From Uloborus plumipes (taxonomy: Eukaryota; Arthropoda; Arachnida; Araneae; Uloboridae), in contig JAXGGA010001671.1 of NCBI GenBank assembly GCA_038373865.1, forward strand, positions 1-64,000: 64,000 nt of DNA, written 5' to 3'. Of the stretch, positions 11,328-24,215 are shown piece by piece. Position 1 is the stretch's first letter. Every line of letters starts with the position of its first letter. The notes below the pieces were generated by a model. The model was not told where the DNA came from. It searched no databases and was given only the letters and a program-made list of their open reading frames with translations. Both the position numbers and the translations under genes were made by a program.

Positions 11328-11579
11328 TTGAAGGGCCAGGGGGAAAAAGATGAAAATCACTTTTTTGTCAATTTTGAGATATTATCGCTATTTAGGGGTT
11401 ATGAAGGAGTAATATCATCTGGTAGAACAAGGGGGGGGGGGGGAAGATGAGAATCGACCGAAATGTGCACGAAGACTCTATTACCAACATAGGGAGTTAT
11501 GAGAAATCAAACTTTGCTCTTCGTTTTTCTCAAAATCGCTTTTTGGTCACTTTCATCTTTTTCCCCCCTGGCCCTTCAA
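11328..11579. mobile_element. MITE with 50-bp inverted repeats (252 bp)
   Basis: The left end 'ttgaagggccagggggaaaa' and following ~30 bases (agatgaaaatcac...attttgaga) are repeated in inverted orientation at the right end, finishing at 11579. The arms match over about 50 bases with few differences. No coding sequence. Target duplication not clear. Confidence 0.75.
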
Positions 11580-12979
11580 TTGCGTTTGAATGACTTCAAT
11601 TTGGAAACTCTCCTGGTTTCCCCACTTTTGTTCTTCTGCTAAAGTTATCAGAGAGCCTGGAGCTTTTATTAGGACTTGTCACTTTTGGTGTCTTTCTTTG
11701 TGAGAAATAAATTGCAACTGAAGATTTTCTCAGTGTTAAACTATTCACTTGTGGTTTATAAATTCATCCTTTTTTTTAAAAAAATTGATCAATATAGGAA
11801 CATGAAGAAAGATAGGACGATTGCTTTGTGGGTAGTTATGTCTTGTGAAATAAGATTTCAATGTGTCACCCTTCCCGAAAGTTTTCCAATTTTTGAAGGG
11901 AATATTGACTCAAATAATGGTTTAGTTCAGAATTTTTTTAAACTCTGAGAAAATATCTTCTCATTTTATTTGTTTTATTATTAAGTTATTTCTGTAAGAG
12001 ACTTATGCTGAATGTGTGCCATTTCAATCCATTTTGAGTAATAATCAATTAGCATTAGAAAATTTGCTTTCCGGAAAAGGTCTGTTCCACTTATTAAAAA
12101 AGTCAAACTGGTGTCTCATGATTAATAAGTAGTTCTTCGCATTGAGTTTTTGAAAAAAATTGCAATCCTAACATCCAGAATGATGTTTTAAACATCAGGA
12201 TTGACACCTGGAATCAACATGAGAAAAAACATTTTCATTTTACAGAATTTCAATGCATTCTTAGTAATTTAGTTCCCAATAATTTCAAATCATTACCTTT
12301 CCCAGTGATCTTCTGAAAGACAACAAGGAGTGTTCTTCCTCCTCCATGGAATTTCCCTCTATCATAGAGATAATGTTGAGCAAGAATGCTGCTTTAAATC
12401 ATGTAGGTTCTAGAAAAAAAGCTGTGAAATATAGTTATGACTTATGCAATATGATGGAGACTTTAAATAAGCTGTTTATACATTTAAAATGTGCATATTT
12501 GACTACTTCTCATTATGAGCTTTTAGGTATGTGTAATTGACAATGAATTTTCATATTTGTCTTTGGATACTTCAAGTTTTCTTACAATATGTGAAAACTT
12601 AGTACATATTTTTGATTTCCTTGTGATATGAATGGGTAAAACATGCTCCAAAATTTTTGCAGAATTGTTCTTCTTCCTTTGTATAGCTTTTATTTATTCA
12701 TTATTTTTTAAATATTGACACGTGTGTTGTATAGTGTGGAAGAAATGTTGGATAAAAGAAAATTTATACTTTGGTTACAAATTAAGCCCACTTACTGCAC
12801 TTAAGAATATGCGAGATATATACCACAATGGGTACTTCTCAAAAAGATTTTACCTTTCTAATACTTAGTGCAATATTGTGTTATGTGCAATTAATTATAT
12901 GTGGTATTTTGTCTGATTTTGTGATGGATATAAACCAGGTTACAATTAATTCATAAAAAATTAAGTGACAAATGTAATG
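11580..12979. other. Unassigned AT-rich sequence
   Basis: No zinc-finger relic, transposase or repeat that I can support; open frames at 11676-11948 and 12346-12540 are short and domain-free. Confidence 0.4.
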
Positions 12980-12981
12980 TA

Positions 12982-15965
12982 CCGAATTTTCCTGTATATA
13001 ATCCGCGGATTATGTGTTAAAAAAGTTCAAAATTTTGAGGTGCGTATTATATGCTGCTGCGAATAATCTGATAAAAAAAATTTCAGCTGAAAAGTTTTAA
13101 TTGAATTTTGAAAGTGCGTTTTATTTTATCAAATAATAAACAGATGGAGCTGAAAGTATTCCGTCTCTGTGAAAAGCTAGCTCAACGCTCAATCCTCCTG
13201 GTCAACACCCTGCTCCTTGCATGTCATGCCAAGGGGAGGGGCATGTCATGCCCCCCCCTTGCTCTTAGCGCCGAGCTAAGCAGGCGACTCTCATCGCGTT
13301 ATCGTCCAATTACAGAGAGGCGCAAATAATACGTCACTCGCTCCGCTGAAAATGACGAAATACACCGAGAAGCAAAAGAAATAGTTATTAGCGCGGTGTC
13401 CGAATTTCGGGTGTAATTAAACCCTCCGCTTCAGAAATCAGATTAGTTTGTGACATTCACGCATTTTTAAGCTTGTTTCTTTAATCATAATCTTCTTTAA
13501 GTTGAAAAAATAATTTCACTTTTAGGAGCGTCGCTTCGTAGCGCAGAGAAATACATTCATTTGAATCGAAAGGTCAGTCTAGTTCCATGCCCACAAACAG
13601 GTTTCTCATCCTTTCTCCGTGACGTCATGGTCAAAGAACTTTGAATCATTTTAGTATTCTATTATAGATTGCTTTAAAGTCTTAAAAGTTTAATCCATTC
13701 GTAATGCAAATAAGAAAAAAAGCTATAACTATGTTTAGACATGGCGAATCTAATTACGAACGCCAAGAAGGCAGCCAGCTGCGTTTTAGGTTCCCTTGCT
13801 GTCGCAAGCCGCCGGGAGGCATTTAAGCATACCGTACTCGATTTTGGACATGCGAAAAAATGCATGCCTATCATTGGTCGAATCGACTTGTTGATGGATC
13901 TCCTTTCGCCACCAAAACAGAGCAATACTATTCTGAGATATAGCCTATATGAATTTGCCCAGTTCTCCATAAAAATAAAAGACGAATATTTACTTAAAAA
14001 ATTCATAATATTGTGGTAGATAATGATAAGAGCATTTTTATAACAAGCAACATTAAGTTCATGACAGACAAACTTCTTTGCTAGAATTTGTATGGTGAAC
14101 AAATAGCAATAGAGCATGAGAAATTCGTGCACATCATATTAAAAAATCGTTTTCTGTTTTTTTTTTTTTTAATTGCTTATTTTAATTGTAAATGCTTTTT
14201 TAAATGCTTTTCAACGCTCTATTTATTAGCTTATAAATTAAATTGTGCAGCTGTTATGTTTTTTGCGGGAATGTGGTTTCTAAACATGATTAACAGGTAA
14301 TTATTTATTAGGATAATATATATATATATTTTTTTTTGTATACTTTTTCAGTTTATTAAAATTTTTTAACATATAGGCTACTTTAACGTGCATTAAATCT
14401 TTTTATGTAGTAAACGTTAAACTTTTTTGCTATTAGCGCTAAAATATTGGAAAATATAATTGAATCATTTGTAAAATATATTATTTTGCAAAGGGAGGGG
14501 CTGTTATACATCAGTAAAGCTTTTAACAAGGTTATAAAAATTTGGAAATTATAGCTGTCGATTTCTGTTAGTCCGCTGAATTTATGTTACTTTCAAGCGT
14601 GTGAATTTAATAGATATAAATATTCTATTTCGTTTCCTATTCTGGTAAATCGTTAGCCGTATCTTTGAATAACTTTAGGGTATATAAATACATAATTTGT
14701 TCTTCTGCTTGTCTTGCATTCTTTTTACTCCATGAATGTTTGATGTAACTGAAAATTAAGAGAGGGAAAAAATTCATATTTTAAGGTAGCACAAAGTACT
14801 CGACACTAAACTTTTATATATTTTTTTAATTAGACGAGATGTTAAACGAAACCCAATAAATGCGGTTTTTAAGGGGACTAAATCATCTAATTTCTTCATT
14901 TAAAATTCATGTACCTTGTCCGCATGAGATACTTCATCAGGGCAAGTAATCCGGAAATTTTCTTCATTAATAATTAGTCGTATAGTCTCTAAAAACGATT
15001 TATAGAAATTCCTGTTTAAAAAAAATGTATATAAACATTTTTAACTGTCTAATGATTAATAATTCTTGAACTGATAAAACAGATGCTAATATATGTACAC
15101 ATATCGCATTAAGAGTAATTATAAAAGAATATCTATACCTTAAAACACAAACACTTGAGTAAGAATTTATATTTTCCCCCTTTTACTTAAAAATAAATTT
15201 GTAAGATACTATCTTGTTCGCAAAAAAAAAAAAAAAAATGTAAAAATATAAATTGTGGTATTTTTGTAGCACTCTCAGAAGTGTTTTAGAAGGGTGCGAA
15301 TATTCATTTTTCCTATTAATCAAGAACAGTAATCCAATACATTTGGAGCACTGATTTTAAGTTGTAAAAGAAAATTGCATTTCCGTAAATTGCTTTCCGT
15401 GTGTACATATAGATGGCACTGCTACGTGCTTTGAGATGAATTTACATAGAAATTATTTCTGTTTATTTTTGAAATAAAACACTTTTTAGCTTGATTCTAA
15501 CAATTATAAATGTTTATTTATTTTACGATGAAAAGGCAGCTAATACCTACCCCCCCCCCCTCCTAGCACGAGGTTTACAATCTGTTTTGACATTTTTCTT
15601 TCACTTCCCGTACTTTTGGAACCTATGGGCGGCGATTGGCGATTGATTGACAGCAATTCGACCAATGATAGGCGTGCATCTTTTCGCATGTCCAAAACCG
15701 AGTACGGTATGCTTAAATGCCGCCGGGAGCGAACCAAAAGGCGCCAATGAAACGTCGTCTACTGCGCGACCCATCGATGACGTATGTGACACACCTCCGA
15801 TAAGAAATACGTCTCGGCTGATAAGAAATGCGCGTTAATCAAGCGAAACATTATTTTAAAAAAAAAAGGTGCGGACTATACGGCGCTGCAGATTATACGG
15901 CGCTTTTTTTTTGGGGGGGGGGGTCTGAAAAAAGGGCGCTGCGGATTATATACAGGAAAATACAG
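12982..15965. mobile_element. TA-flanked DNA element with internal inverted repeat (about 3 kb)
   Basis: Inverted ends 'ttttcctgtatataatccgc' at 12987 and its complement near 15943-15962, with TA on both sides (12980-12981, 15966-15967). Inside, about 13790-13895 and 15657-15735 are inverted copies sharing 'taccgtactcg.ttttggac', 'atgcgaaaa' and 'cctatcattggtcgaat'. The pair may be the arms of a further nested element. No intact transposase seen. Terminal motifs resemble those of the element at 21345-22078 ('ccgtatttt...gccgc'), so the two may belong to one superfamily. Could also be two elements that share an end type. Confidence 0.6.
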
Positions 15966-15967
15966 TA

Positions 15968-17228
15968 ATAAAAAAGGGAAGGTTTTGAAGCAAGAAACAA
16001 CCGCAAGATAAATTGCTTTGGCAAACTATATATTTTGCTGATACTTCCTCCAAACATTTGTTTAAATAATGTAAAAGGATGTATCTTTTCAACTCCAGTA
16101 ACCAATTATGTTATTGTGTAAATAATTTATTTAGGATTTGTTGTAAATCTCAATTTCTGTTGAAGTTTTTGATGACTATAAGTTATGTTTTTCCAGTGTA
16201 TAGTTAATGTCATATAATGTAATGCAGATTAACTTAAGTATTTACCCATGTAGGGTTGCTGAGGTGGGGCAGGTGGGGAAAAATCCAGAGAAGACCTAGA
16301 TCCCCCCCCCCCCTCCCAACACAGATAAAGAGTTCCACAGGGAAAATTTTTTAGATGGGGTTCAGGGGCTGCCGGTCCGCAGCTTTCTGGGAGTCTTGTA
16401 ACCCTGCTCCCATGTATTTATCAAAATTTAAACTTTTGGCGTTCTTCATTGTATTTATTATGCCCTATCTGCTAAGAAGTCTATTCTTAGAAGTTATGAC
16501 GATAAATTTGTTTGTTGCTGCTCAGTTTATCGCTTTAATAAAACTATAAAGCTCAAAAACATTGTTTCCTGTATTTAATAAGCATTGTTTCATGTATTTA
16601 ACGAGTTATTCATTCAAAATCTCTCCTTAAATGTTCACCATTTAATTGGAGTTGATATTGAATGAAAAATTGAGCACTTGTACTTCAACTGAAAAGAAAA
16701 TAAGATAGTTTGCTTCTTACTAGTCCACTTCTTACTAGGTTAGAAAATATTTATTTATTTATTTTTTTGGTGCTTATCTCAAATAGTTCTGCTGGAATGA
16801 TTTCAAGCTGATGCTCCAAGTATGCCATGCTGTTTGTTAAATTGCCATAGTTTATTACTCAATCTATGCAGAAGTTGTACATTTTATTAAGAAAAAAAGC
16901 AAATATTTTGACCTACTTAAAGCTATATTTTTGCTATCATAAATTTAGATTAATCTTTATATGTGTAAATATAGCGGTTTTATAAATGTCTGCAAATTTG
17001 ATCTTTATTTTCCGAAGATTTTGATAAACGAGGCTCTACTGTAGTTTAATGTTTACTTGTGTTTCTCTCTCTTTTTTCTTTTCTTTTTTTTTGAAATCTT
17101 CAGTCATTTTTAGTCAAAAGATGGTCAATGTTTTATTAATTTTATGAGTGCTGCTTAAGATGTGCTGTTTTTGTTTTCACTACACATTCAGTTTTGAAAA
17201 AGATCATCATTTTGTTTATTACATTGCA
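15968..17228. other. Mostly unassigned; possible MITE at 16252-16408
   Basis: A short unit with ends 'agggttgctgaggtgggg' and 'gagtcttgtaaccct' carrying C-runs may be a degenerate MITE. Near 17016-17038 the phrase 'gaggctctactgta' looks like a solitary pogo-type end. No gene seen. Confidence 0.3.
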
Positions 17229-17349
17229 TAGCAAGGGAGTGGATAGTTTTAAGAAAGCCATCTATTTTCATTGAGGTCTATACTTTGACTAGGACCAGCC
17301 CGGTTGGGCCCAGAGCCTGTTGCTGGTCCTCGCATTTGTATTTGTATTA
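17229..17349 (+). repeat. LINE 3'-end fragment (121 bp)
   Basis: Matches the end of the LINE at 393-858: the last coding residues ('gatagttttaagaaagcca'), the GC-rich hairpin ('gaccagcccggttgggccc') and the 'catttgtatttgta' tail. It stops 26 bases before the acceptor of the broken zinc-finger exon 3, so the LINE tail lies within or beside that exon's polypyrimidine tract. Confidence 0.85.
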
Positions 17350-17375
17350 TTTTTTACTAATGATTTTTTTACTAG

Positions 17376-17730
<355 letters not shown>

Positions 17731-19593
17731 TAAGTAGAGTGATTTTGGTGCATGCATACTCCCAATTGAAACAATGGTGCCATATTATTTGTATAAAAAA
17801 ATTATAGCTATTTTTCTGTGACAGAATAATTGTTTTGTATTTATTGCCATTGATACAGAATCATTGTTGAAGTTATGACTGTATCTCATCAATATCAAAA
17901 ATATTTTATTCTCAGTTTATCTCAGGGTCTATTTCCTTTTCTTTTTTATATTAAGATAGAGAGAGCATCTTGACCAGTGCCAGATCTTTTATTTTTCCAA
18001 ACCAGGGCAAAAACTTGCAATTGCTACCCCTACCTATCTTTTTTCCAAGTTTTGGAGTTCCATAGGAATTAAAGACAGAAGTAGGATTAATTTTCTGCCC
18101 GTGAGAAGTTACTGCTATGGGCCCCTAAGAAGTTACTGCTGACTTGCTCCTCCTAGATTCGGTACTGATCTTGATTATTTTGCTGCTTTCTGAGCGGGGT
18201 GTTCAATTCTATTAGAATGTCAAGAAAAGTTTATAAGTCCACCTTTTATTATTTCTTTTGAATTAGAAATGATGTAAATTGTACAACTCACTATACTGCA
18301 TTGTTTGCCCTGTTTTCACTTCTTATTCATAGTATTTTAATCTTTTTTTCTATCATTTATAGGATATCAAGTAAAGATTTTTCATTTCTTTTTATTCTAA
18401 TACCACCAATTCTCTACAACAAAGAGTTGAAAATTTAACTTTGGTAAATGAGTAATGATATGAGGTATTGCTTTATTGATTTACAGCTTTTCTTTTTAAA
18501 CAAAATGTGCTTTAGGGAATAAATCAGAATTGCTTCTGGGATACATTTGACTTATGGCTTGACATACTTGAGGAGTCATAACAGACGTTATATTGCCACT
18601 TCAAAGCAACAGTAAGACATCTAAACCTAGAAACAACCAGTGAGCAGAGTCAGACTTATGTAATTCATGCCCATAGACTTGAAAACTGTCAAGCTTAAAA
18701 ATCCATCATAAATTACTTTTAATTTTCAAACCTGTTTGATTGACATAACTGGAAAAGTTTTACTACCAATTGCTTCAAATGTTCTTGGGAAATGAAGCTG
18801 TCACTGAAGTACATTTTTTTGCTTTTGGGAAAATTAAGCTGTGCATATATGCCCCTCCTTCCCCTAATATCTTTTGTGATTCAATTTTTATGTATTTTTT
18901 TCTATTTTACATTTGTTTTCTTTTTATCGATACTTTTTAATGTCATCTGCAATTTTACTGTAAATAAAGAATGTGAATGTCTTTAAGTTATATCTATAAG
19001 AAAATAATTCAAATGCGACATTTCAATTCAGCAATGATGTAACTTTTACGTTTGTAAAAGTACCAAACTGAGCTGAATGTATAATACCATTTCAAGTGCA
19101 ACAAAATGTTGCATTATACAAATGTTTGTTCTGTCCATTTTCTCTTACGAATGTTTTTCCGGAATAAAATATTATCTTAAATTGTAATTGTGGAAACCTT
19201 TTCACTTTCATGCTTTGTTAAATTCTACCCAGATTGTATAGTTTATTTCTATATATTAGAAAAAATATTTGAAGGAAATTACGAAAGGATGTCTGTGACA
19301 GGCCTGCTTCCAGGCAACTCTCTGTATGTTCATTACATTTATATTGAAACAAAAATCAATGCATTTTTTTTATTAACTGTTTTGAATTTCAAAACCATTC
19401 ACCTCCAATAAATTTCAAAATGGAAAAACTTAAAAAAAAAAAAAAGGCATGTTTTTTTAATCTAAAGACTTTCTTTGGGCGTGATTCATGCCAGAAAGTT
19501 TTAAATACAGTAAGTATTTGATCTCTTGAGTATTTGAATTAAGTATTTGAATTAAAAAGATTCAGTTGATCTTAATATATTTATATCTAGGTT
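17731..19593. other. Unassigned; possible short MITE at 17973-18170
   Basis: A region starting 'cagtgccagatct' and ending near 'ttcggtactgatc' has weak inverted ends and may be a hAT-type MITE. The rest shows no gene or repeat that I can support. Confidence 0.3.
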
Positions 19594-19729
19594 ATAATGC
19601 AAAAGTAGCCAATAAAATTTAAATTTGAGAAAGAAGTAGCTGGTACACTGCTTAGTACGAATAGTTTTTAATATGTTGCCTATGTTTCTACTTCTCAATT
19701 TAAATTTTATTGGCTGCTTTAGCATTAAT
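19594..19729. mobile_element. Hairpin MITE (136 bp)
   Basis: The left arm 'agtagccaataaaatttaaa' (with flanking bases from 19594) pairs with a complementary right arm finishing at 19729, over about 45 bases with few mismatches, around a ~50-base loop. Transcribed, it would form a long stem-loop. Target duplication unclear. Confidence 0.75.
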
Positions 19730-20371
19730 CTTTTTTATACGAAAGTTTTTGAGTATTACAAACCAGAAAGCGAGCACTTATTTCAGACTTTTTAGTGCAA
19801 AGTTGATAGAAATGGTAGTTTTATTTGAAAAACATTTTTTTACGTTTTATTTCTCTTCACCATTTAAACATTTGTTAGTTGTTTGGGTGTAAACGTGCAT
19901 ACTAGAAAAGTGATGGGTTTTAAGCTATCATGCAGATTTTGTTTCTAGAGTTGTCAAAAGTACTGCTTTTGATAGAAGAGCATACAGCAAAATGCAAAAT
20001 CCCGTTACAAAATTTGTGGTCTCTTTAAGTTTGTTGTAACAGGAATTCACTGTATATTATAAGTTACTTTTTTCCTTGTAGCCTATACCTACAACACAAA
20101 CTAATAGAATCTTTGAAGTTGTGACATAATTGACTCTCTGTAAAATTGAATCCACTTCCCCGAAATTTGCACACAATTTCATGTAAACAATAGAGTTTAC
20201 TGTTAATTTTGAGCATTTACGGATACAATAATATTATCAATGATAATTATCTGGACTAATGAAGATATTTTTTGATGAAGTTGAATTTATTTTTTTTTCT
20301 ATTGAATGTTTCAATCAAAAGTTAACAGTTTTGTGCTTTAAAAGTTTTTGAAACATTTCTGTAAATTTTAG
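19730..20371 (+). other. Intronic sequence before exon 4
   Basis: No gene seen. About 20030-20055 resembles a solitary pogo-type end ('gtaacaggaattcactgta'). Ends in acceptor 'gtaaattttag'. Confidence 0.4.
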
Positions 20372-20717
20372 GTTTAGAAAGATACCATTGCTCATTCACA
20401 AGAATTTCACCATGCAGATTTCCAAAAGTGCAAGACAAATGCTCAGCTAAGGAGTTCTCAAAATCATATGCATGCTATACTTGTGGCAAGACCTTTAGCC
20501 AAAAGCCATGGCTCATACAGCATGAAAGAACCCACACTGGAGAGAAGCCATTTGCTTGTGATACTTGTGATTATTGTACAACACAAAAAGCAACCTTAAC
20601 CGGCACTTGCGACTTCATACGGGTGAAAGACCTTTTCTATGTCACCTTTGTGATTATTCAACTGCTCATTACGATTCCTTCAAATTTCATGCGACGACTC
20701 ATCTAGAAATGAGATAG
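20372..20717 (+). pseudogene. Terminal zinc-finger exon 4 with a single frameshift
   Basis: Begins after acceptor AG at 20370-20371 in the common phase (leader [10 protein letters not shown]). Finger 1 is intact ([17 protein letters not shown]...H), the TGEKP linker is intact, and finger 2 starts normally ([15 protein letters not shown]). A one-base deletion at about 20603 then shifts the frame: the second half of finger 2 and all of finger 3 can be read only in the next frame, ending at TAG 20715-20717. In the uncorrected frame the protein runs on to TAG at 20704-20706 with unrelated residues. Either the exon is recently dead or the base is missing in the assembly; the rest of the exon is otherwise well kept, so an assembly error is plausible. 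Confidence 0.8.
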
Positions 20718-21344
20718 TAAAAAGAGAAACTGTTGATGAAATGTCCAACAGAAAAAAACATTTGTGTGAAATTTTTAAAATAAATTCATTTTTATGTTGT
20801 TGATGACTGTATGCTCATACACTTTTAATTTTCTTTATATGTTGCAGCAGTACAATTTGTGCTCATAAAATATGTTTGACCAAGTAGCACTTATGTGCAA
20901 TTATTTGAACGAATGTAGTTCTCTGGTTTTCTTTCCTACAGTGTTTAGTCCTGCGAAAAAGACGGTGGAACATTTGCAGATTCAAGCATTAGCTAATAAA
21001 ATCAAAAAGTTGTTGCAAATTTTGGGGTTAAAATTTTAAAAAACAGAGGATACTAGTGTAAAATAAATAGGGGGTGTCCAACCTTTGCCTTGGAGGAAAG
21101 AATAACTATTCACTGATGGGAAATAAGAAATAAATGATTCTTGTTACTTTGTTGACACTAGATATTATATTGTTTTTGGGGCAGATCGTACTGATTTCAT
21201 TCCATTAATTTTTGGTAAAAAGATTATTTTAATGTAGTAGATGGTATTATAAGTTGAATTAAAATCAGTTCATAATCAAATAAGAGAAATGGGATGTCGG
21301 TCTGGTTATGTTAATACAGAAAAGATTTTTTATATATATATATA
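20718..21344. other. 3' flank of exon 4
   Basis: Contains the candidate poly(A) signal, then AT-rich DNA without recognisable features. Confidence 0.4.
20779..20784 (+). promoter_or_regulatory. Candidate polyadenylation signal for exon 4
   Basis: AATAAA 62 bases after the restored stop codon, a typical short 3' UTR spacing. Confidence 0.45.
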
Positions 21345-22078
21345 CCGTATTTTTGGGGAAATAAGCCGCACCACTGTATACGCTGCATTTCCAAAAATTC
21401 GGGAGAAAAAAAAATGTTTTATCAGATACACCGCATCGGCGTATAAGCCCCTTAAGCATAAAACTCCGTCGAAAATTTAATCTGCAAGAACCTACACTGC
21501 AGTGTATTCCTATTGACATCTTTCAAAAACTATGACAAAGAATTAGCTACATTGATTTGAAAACAGTCTTTAAATATCATAGATAATTAAAACGTTGCAA
21601 CATTTCGGTGATAATTGCAACTTATAGTAACCCTGTCCTACTCTGGTTAGTTTTTACGGCAACCTTACTTCCCATTCCCTCAGCAACAGGCGGGTTTTTT
21701 TTACATTAATTTATTCCCCTTCCTTATCACAGGCAATATTTTTTATTTGTTTTTCGTTTGGATATATTGGATATTGTTGATGCTTTTTTTTTCTTAATTT
21801 ATTCCCCTTCCTTATCCCATCAAGGTAAATAAAATAACATCTGAATAAGCAGAAATCATATCATCCTTTTCAAAATAGAACTGTTCAAGGGCGTTGTAGT
21901 AGTGGCTTTTGATGTCGGACTCTTATTTGCTTTGTTTTAGGCACTAAATAAACATAGTGTGTACTTTAAAAAAACAAAAAAAGACAAAAAAGAAAACTTT
22001 TACATCGTATAAGCCGCAGGAGTTAAAATTCAGCTTTTAAACAGGTATGAGCTGTGGCTTATCTACCCGAAAATTCAC
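21345..22078. mobile_element. TA-flanked non-autonomous DNA element (734 bp)
   Basis: Left end 'ccgtatttttggggaaataa' followed by 'gccgc'; right end is a diverged complement ('gcttatctacccgaaaattc' then 'ac'). TA at 21343-21344 and 22079-22080. Repeated 'tataagcc' phrases lie near each end (21440, 22010). No transposase is left. Confidence 0.7.
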
Positions 22079-22139
22079 TATTTATATATATATACACACA
22101 CACACCATATTTTTGAGAGTATGCTTCTCACGCCTCATC

Positions 22140-22193
22140 TACTACAGGCTCTGGGCCCAGGGCCTGTTGTTGGTCGTCACATTTGTATAAGCA
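22140..22193 (+). repeat. Short LINE 3'-UTR remnant
   Basis: Contains 'ggctctgggcccagggcctg' and 'tggtcgtcacatttgtat', matching the end of the LINE family at 393-858. Confidence 0.65.
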
Positions 22194-22362
22194 CAGCATT
22201 CTAATATTTATGAAAGAAAGAAAATTCTACTATATACTCTGCTTCCATCATAAGCGCTGCATCCAAAGGTAAACAATTTAAATGCAAAATTTAACAATGA
22301 AGAACACTGAAATGCAATTTAAACAGGTAAAATGATTCAACTGATGTTTTAAAAGTAATACA

Positions 22363-22838
22363 ATTACAAATACAAATGCGACGACCAGCAGCAAGCTCGG
22401 GGCCTAACTGGGCTGGTCCTAGTCAATTTAAAGACCCCAATGAAGATCAATGGCCCTCTTAAAGCTATCTACTCCATTGCTCCTTACCGCCTCTTCCGGT
22501 AAACTGTTCCAAGTTCCCGCTACCCTGCTAAAATAGTAATTTTTTCGAATTTCCAGGTTAGCCTGAGGTTTAAACAGCTTAAAACAATGACCCCTTGTCC
22601 TGCTTTCCGTGCAAAAATCGAACCCTGCTACATCATTCATTTTAATAAATTTAAATAACTGAATCATATCCCCTCTGGTTCTCCTTTGCTCAAGACTATA
22701 CATATTAAGCATTTTAAGTCTGGAATCATAGTCTAGATTAGAAAATCCGTTTACTAACCTTGTAGCCCTTCTTTGTACCCTTTCGAATACATTAATATCT
22801 TTCTTCAGATAAGGAGACCAAAACTGAACAACATACAA
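22363..22838 (-). pseudogene. 5'-truncated LINE 3' end: reverse-transcriptase C-terminus
   Basis: Minus-strand open frame 22838-22428 of 136 residues, nearly identical to the frame at 393-788 (VVQFWSPYLKKD, RVQRRATRLVNG, LEQRRTRGD, end IDLHWGL), followed on the minus strand by the 3' UTR and the tail read here as 'tacaaatacaaatg'. Two high-identity copies in 22 kb point to recent LINE activity. No polymerase core, so not functional. Confidence 0.85.
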
Positions 22839-23683
22839 CTACTACTAAACCATGCAGTTAAGTAGTTTAAATCCATCAACCATGAACTTTGCCGATTTTT
22901 GGATCAATACCAAGTATTCCAACAGGTTGGAGGTAAAAATGTCCACTGATCGGTTTAATTGAAGTTTTAAAAAGTTATGAACTTAAATTGAAGTAATTAT
23001 CATTTATACTTGCTTAAATTTTAGCACTTTAGCCTGCAAGCAATGCATAGAGTTGAAGGGTCAAAATTATTCATGAGATGAAAATTCCAGGGGATATTTG
23101 TTGCTGGAACTCACTGGAGTACCCTTGAAATAGCTATTTGCTGTACTTTCTACCTAATTTGTGCTTTATTTACGTTCATTTTTAATTTCAATTATACTGT
23201 CCGAAATGTTTTTATTTTCTCTTGTGTGCTCAAAATATATGATTCCGACCATTAAATTATTGCCTAAAGCAAATAACTGAACAGCAAGTTATAAGTGTTG
23301 TGAAAAAATTGTATAAACTTTGAGTATTAAAACCTCAGCAATTAATGTTCTGAAAAACTGAAGAGGGGTAGAAATGTCAGCAGAACGTATTGATTTAAAC
23401 TAGATCTGACATAGTTTATTGATATAAATTTTCTATTTATGAACCTCCAATGATAGCATGTTGGAAGATTAAGAACAATGCTTTAATTGTGTAGTTGAGG
23501 CCAGTTTAATTTTGCTATAAAGCATATTAGCTTTCTAAAATGCAATGCTTGAAGTTGAAAAAAAATCGGAACACAACTGCTTTTTCAGATTTCAACTTTG
23601 CTGTAGAAAACACCGATCAAAGTCGTTTTTTTTTTTTTTTATTCTTTGCCTTCCACACTAAAGTTTTGTTCTGTACAGTGGAT
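22839..23683. other. Unassigned AT-rich sequence
   Basis: No gene or repeat recognised. Confidence 0.35.
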
Positions 23684-23852
23684 CCTCATTGAAACGAATT
23701 TCAAGGGACCTTTAAAATTAATTCATATTAACTATAGTTTCATCTCACTGGAGGAGCAATAAACAAGAAGCAGGAAGACTGCGATGGGATATGTAGTTAG
23801 TTTTAGCATTAATTGGTTTTAAGCACGTTCTAATGAACAAGGTTCCGGAGTT
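23684..23852. mobile_element. Degenerate pogo-type MITE
   Basis: Left end 'cagtggatcctcattgaaac' with following 'ttcaagggacct', 'attaattcat' and 'tgtagttagttttagca' matches the MITE at 49421-49594 in order, and the right side 'aacaaggttcc' is a weak complement of the left end. Confidence 0.6.
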
Positions 23853-23859
23853 TTACTTT

Positions 23860-24215
23860 TTTCCAAAGATGTTAATATTATTTCATAGTTTTGAGCAGAG
23901 GAGAATTAGAGGGAATATGATCCAGTTGTTTAAATTTATTAAAATGAAATATGTTAATTGGCTAAATTTTTGCATGGAAAGCAGGACAGAGGGTCATCGT
24001 TTTAAGCTATTCAAGTCTCAAGTTATCCCGGAAATCGGAGGAAAATTACTTCTTTATTAGGGTTGTAGGCAGCTTGACAACTTACCAGAAGAGGCTATAG
24101 TGAGCAAGGGATAGTTTCAAGAGGACCATTGATCTCCATTGAGAACTACAAATTGATTAGGACTATTCAAGCTAAGGCCTAGAGCCTGTTGCTGGTCATC
24201 ACATTTGTATTGGTT
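23860..24215 (+). pseudogene. Decayed LINE 3' end
   Basis: Encodes a diverged version of the LINE C-terminus (EQRRIRGNMIQLFKFIKMK, CMESRTEGHRFKLFK), then shifts frame and ends with a degraded 3' UTR ('gcctgttgctggtcatcaca', 'tttgtat'). Older than the copies at 393 and 22363. Confidence 0.8.
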
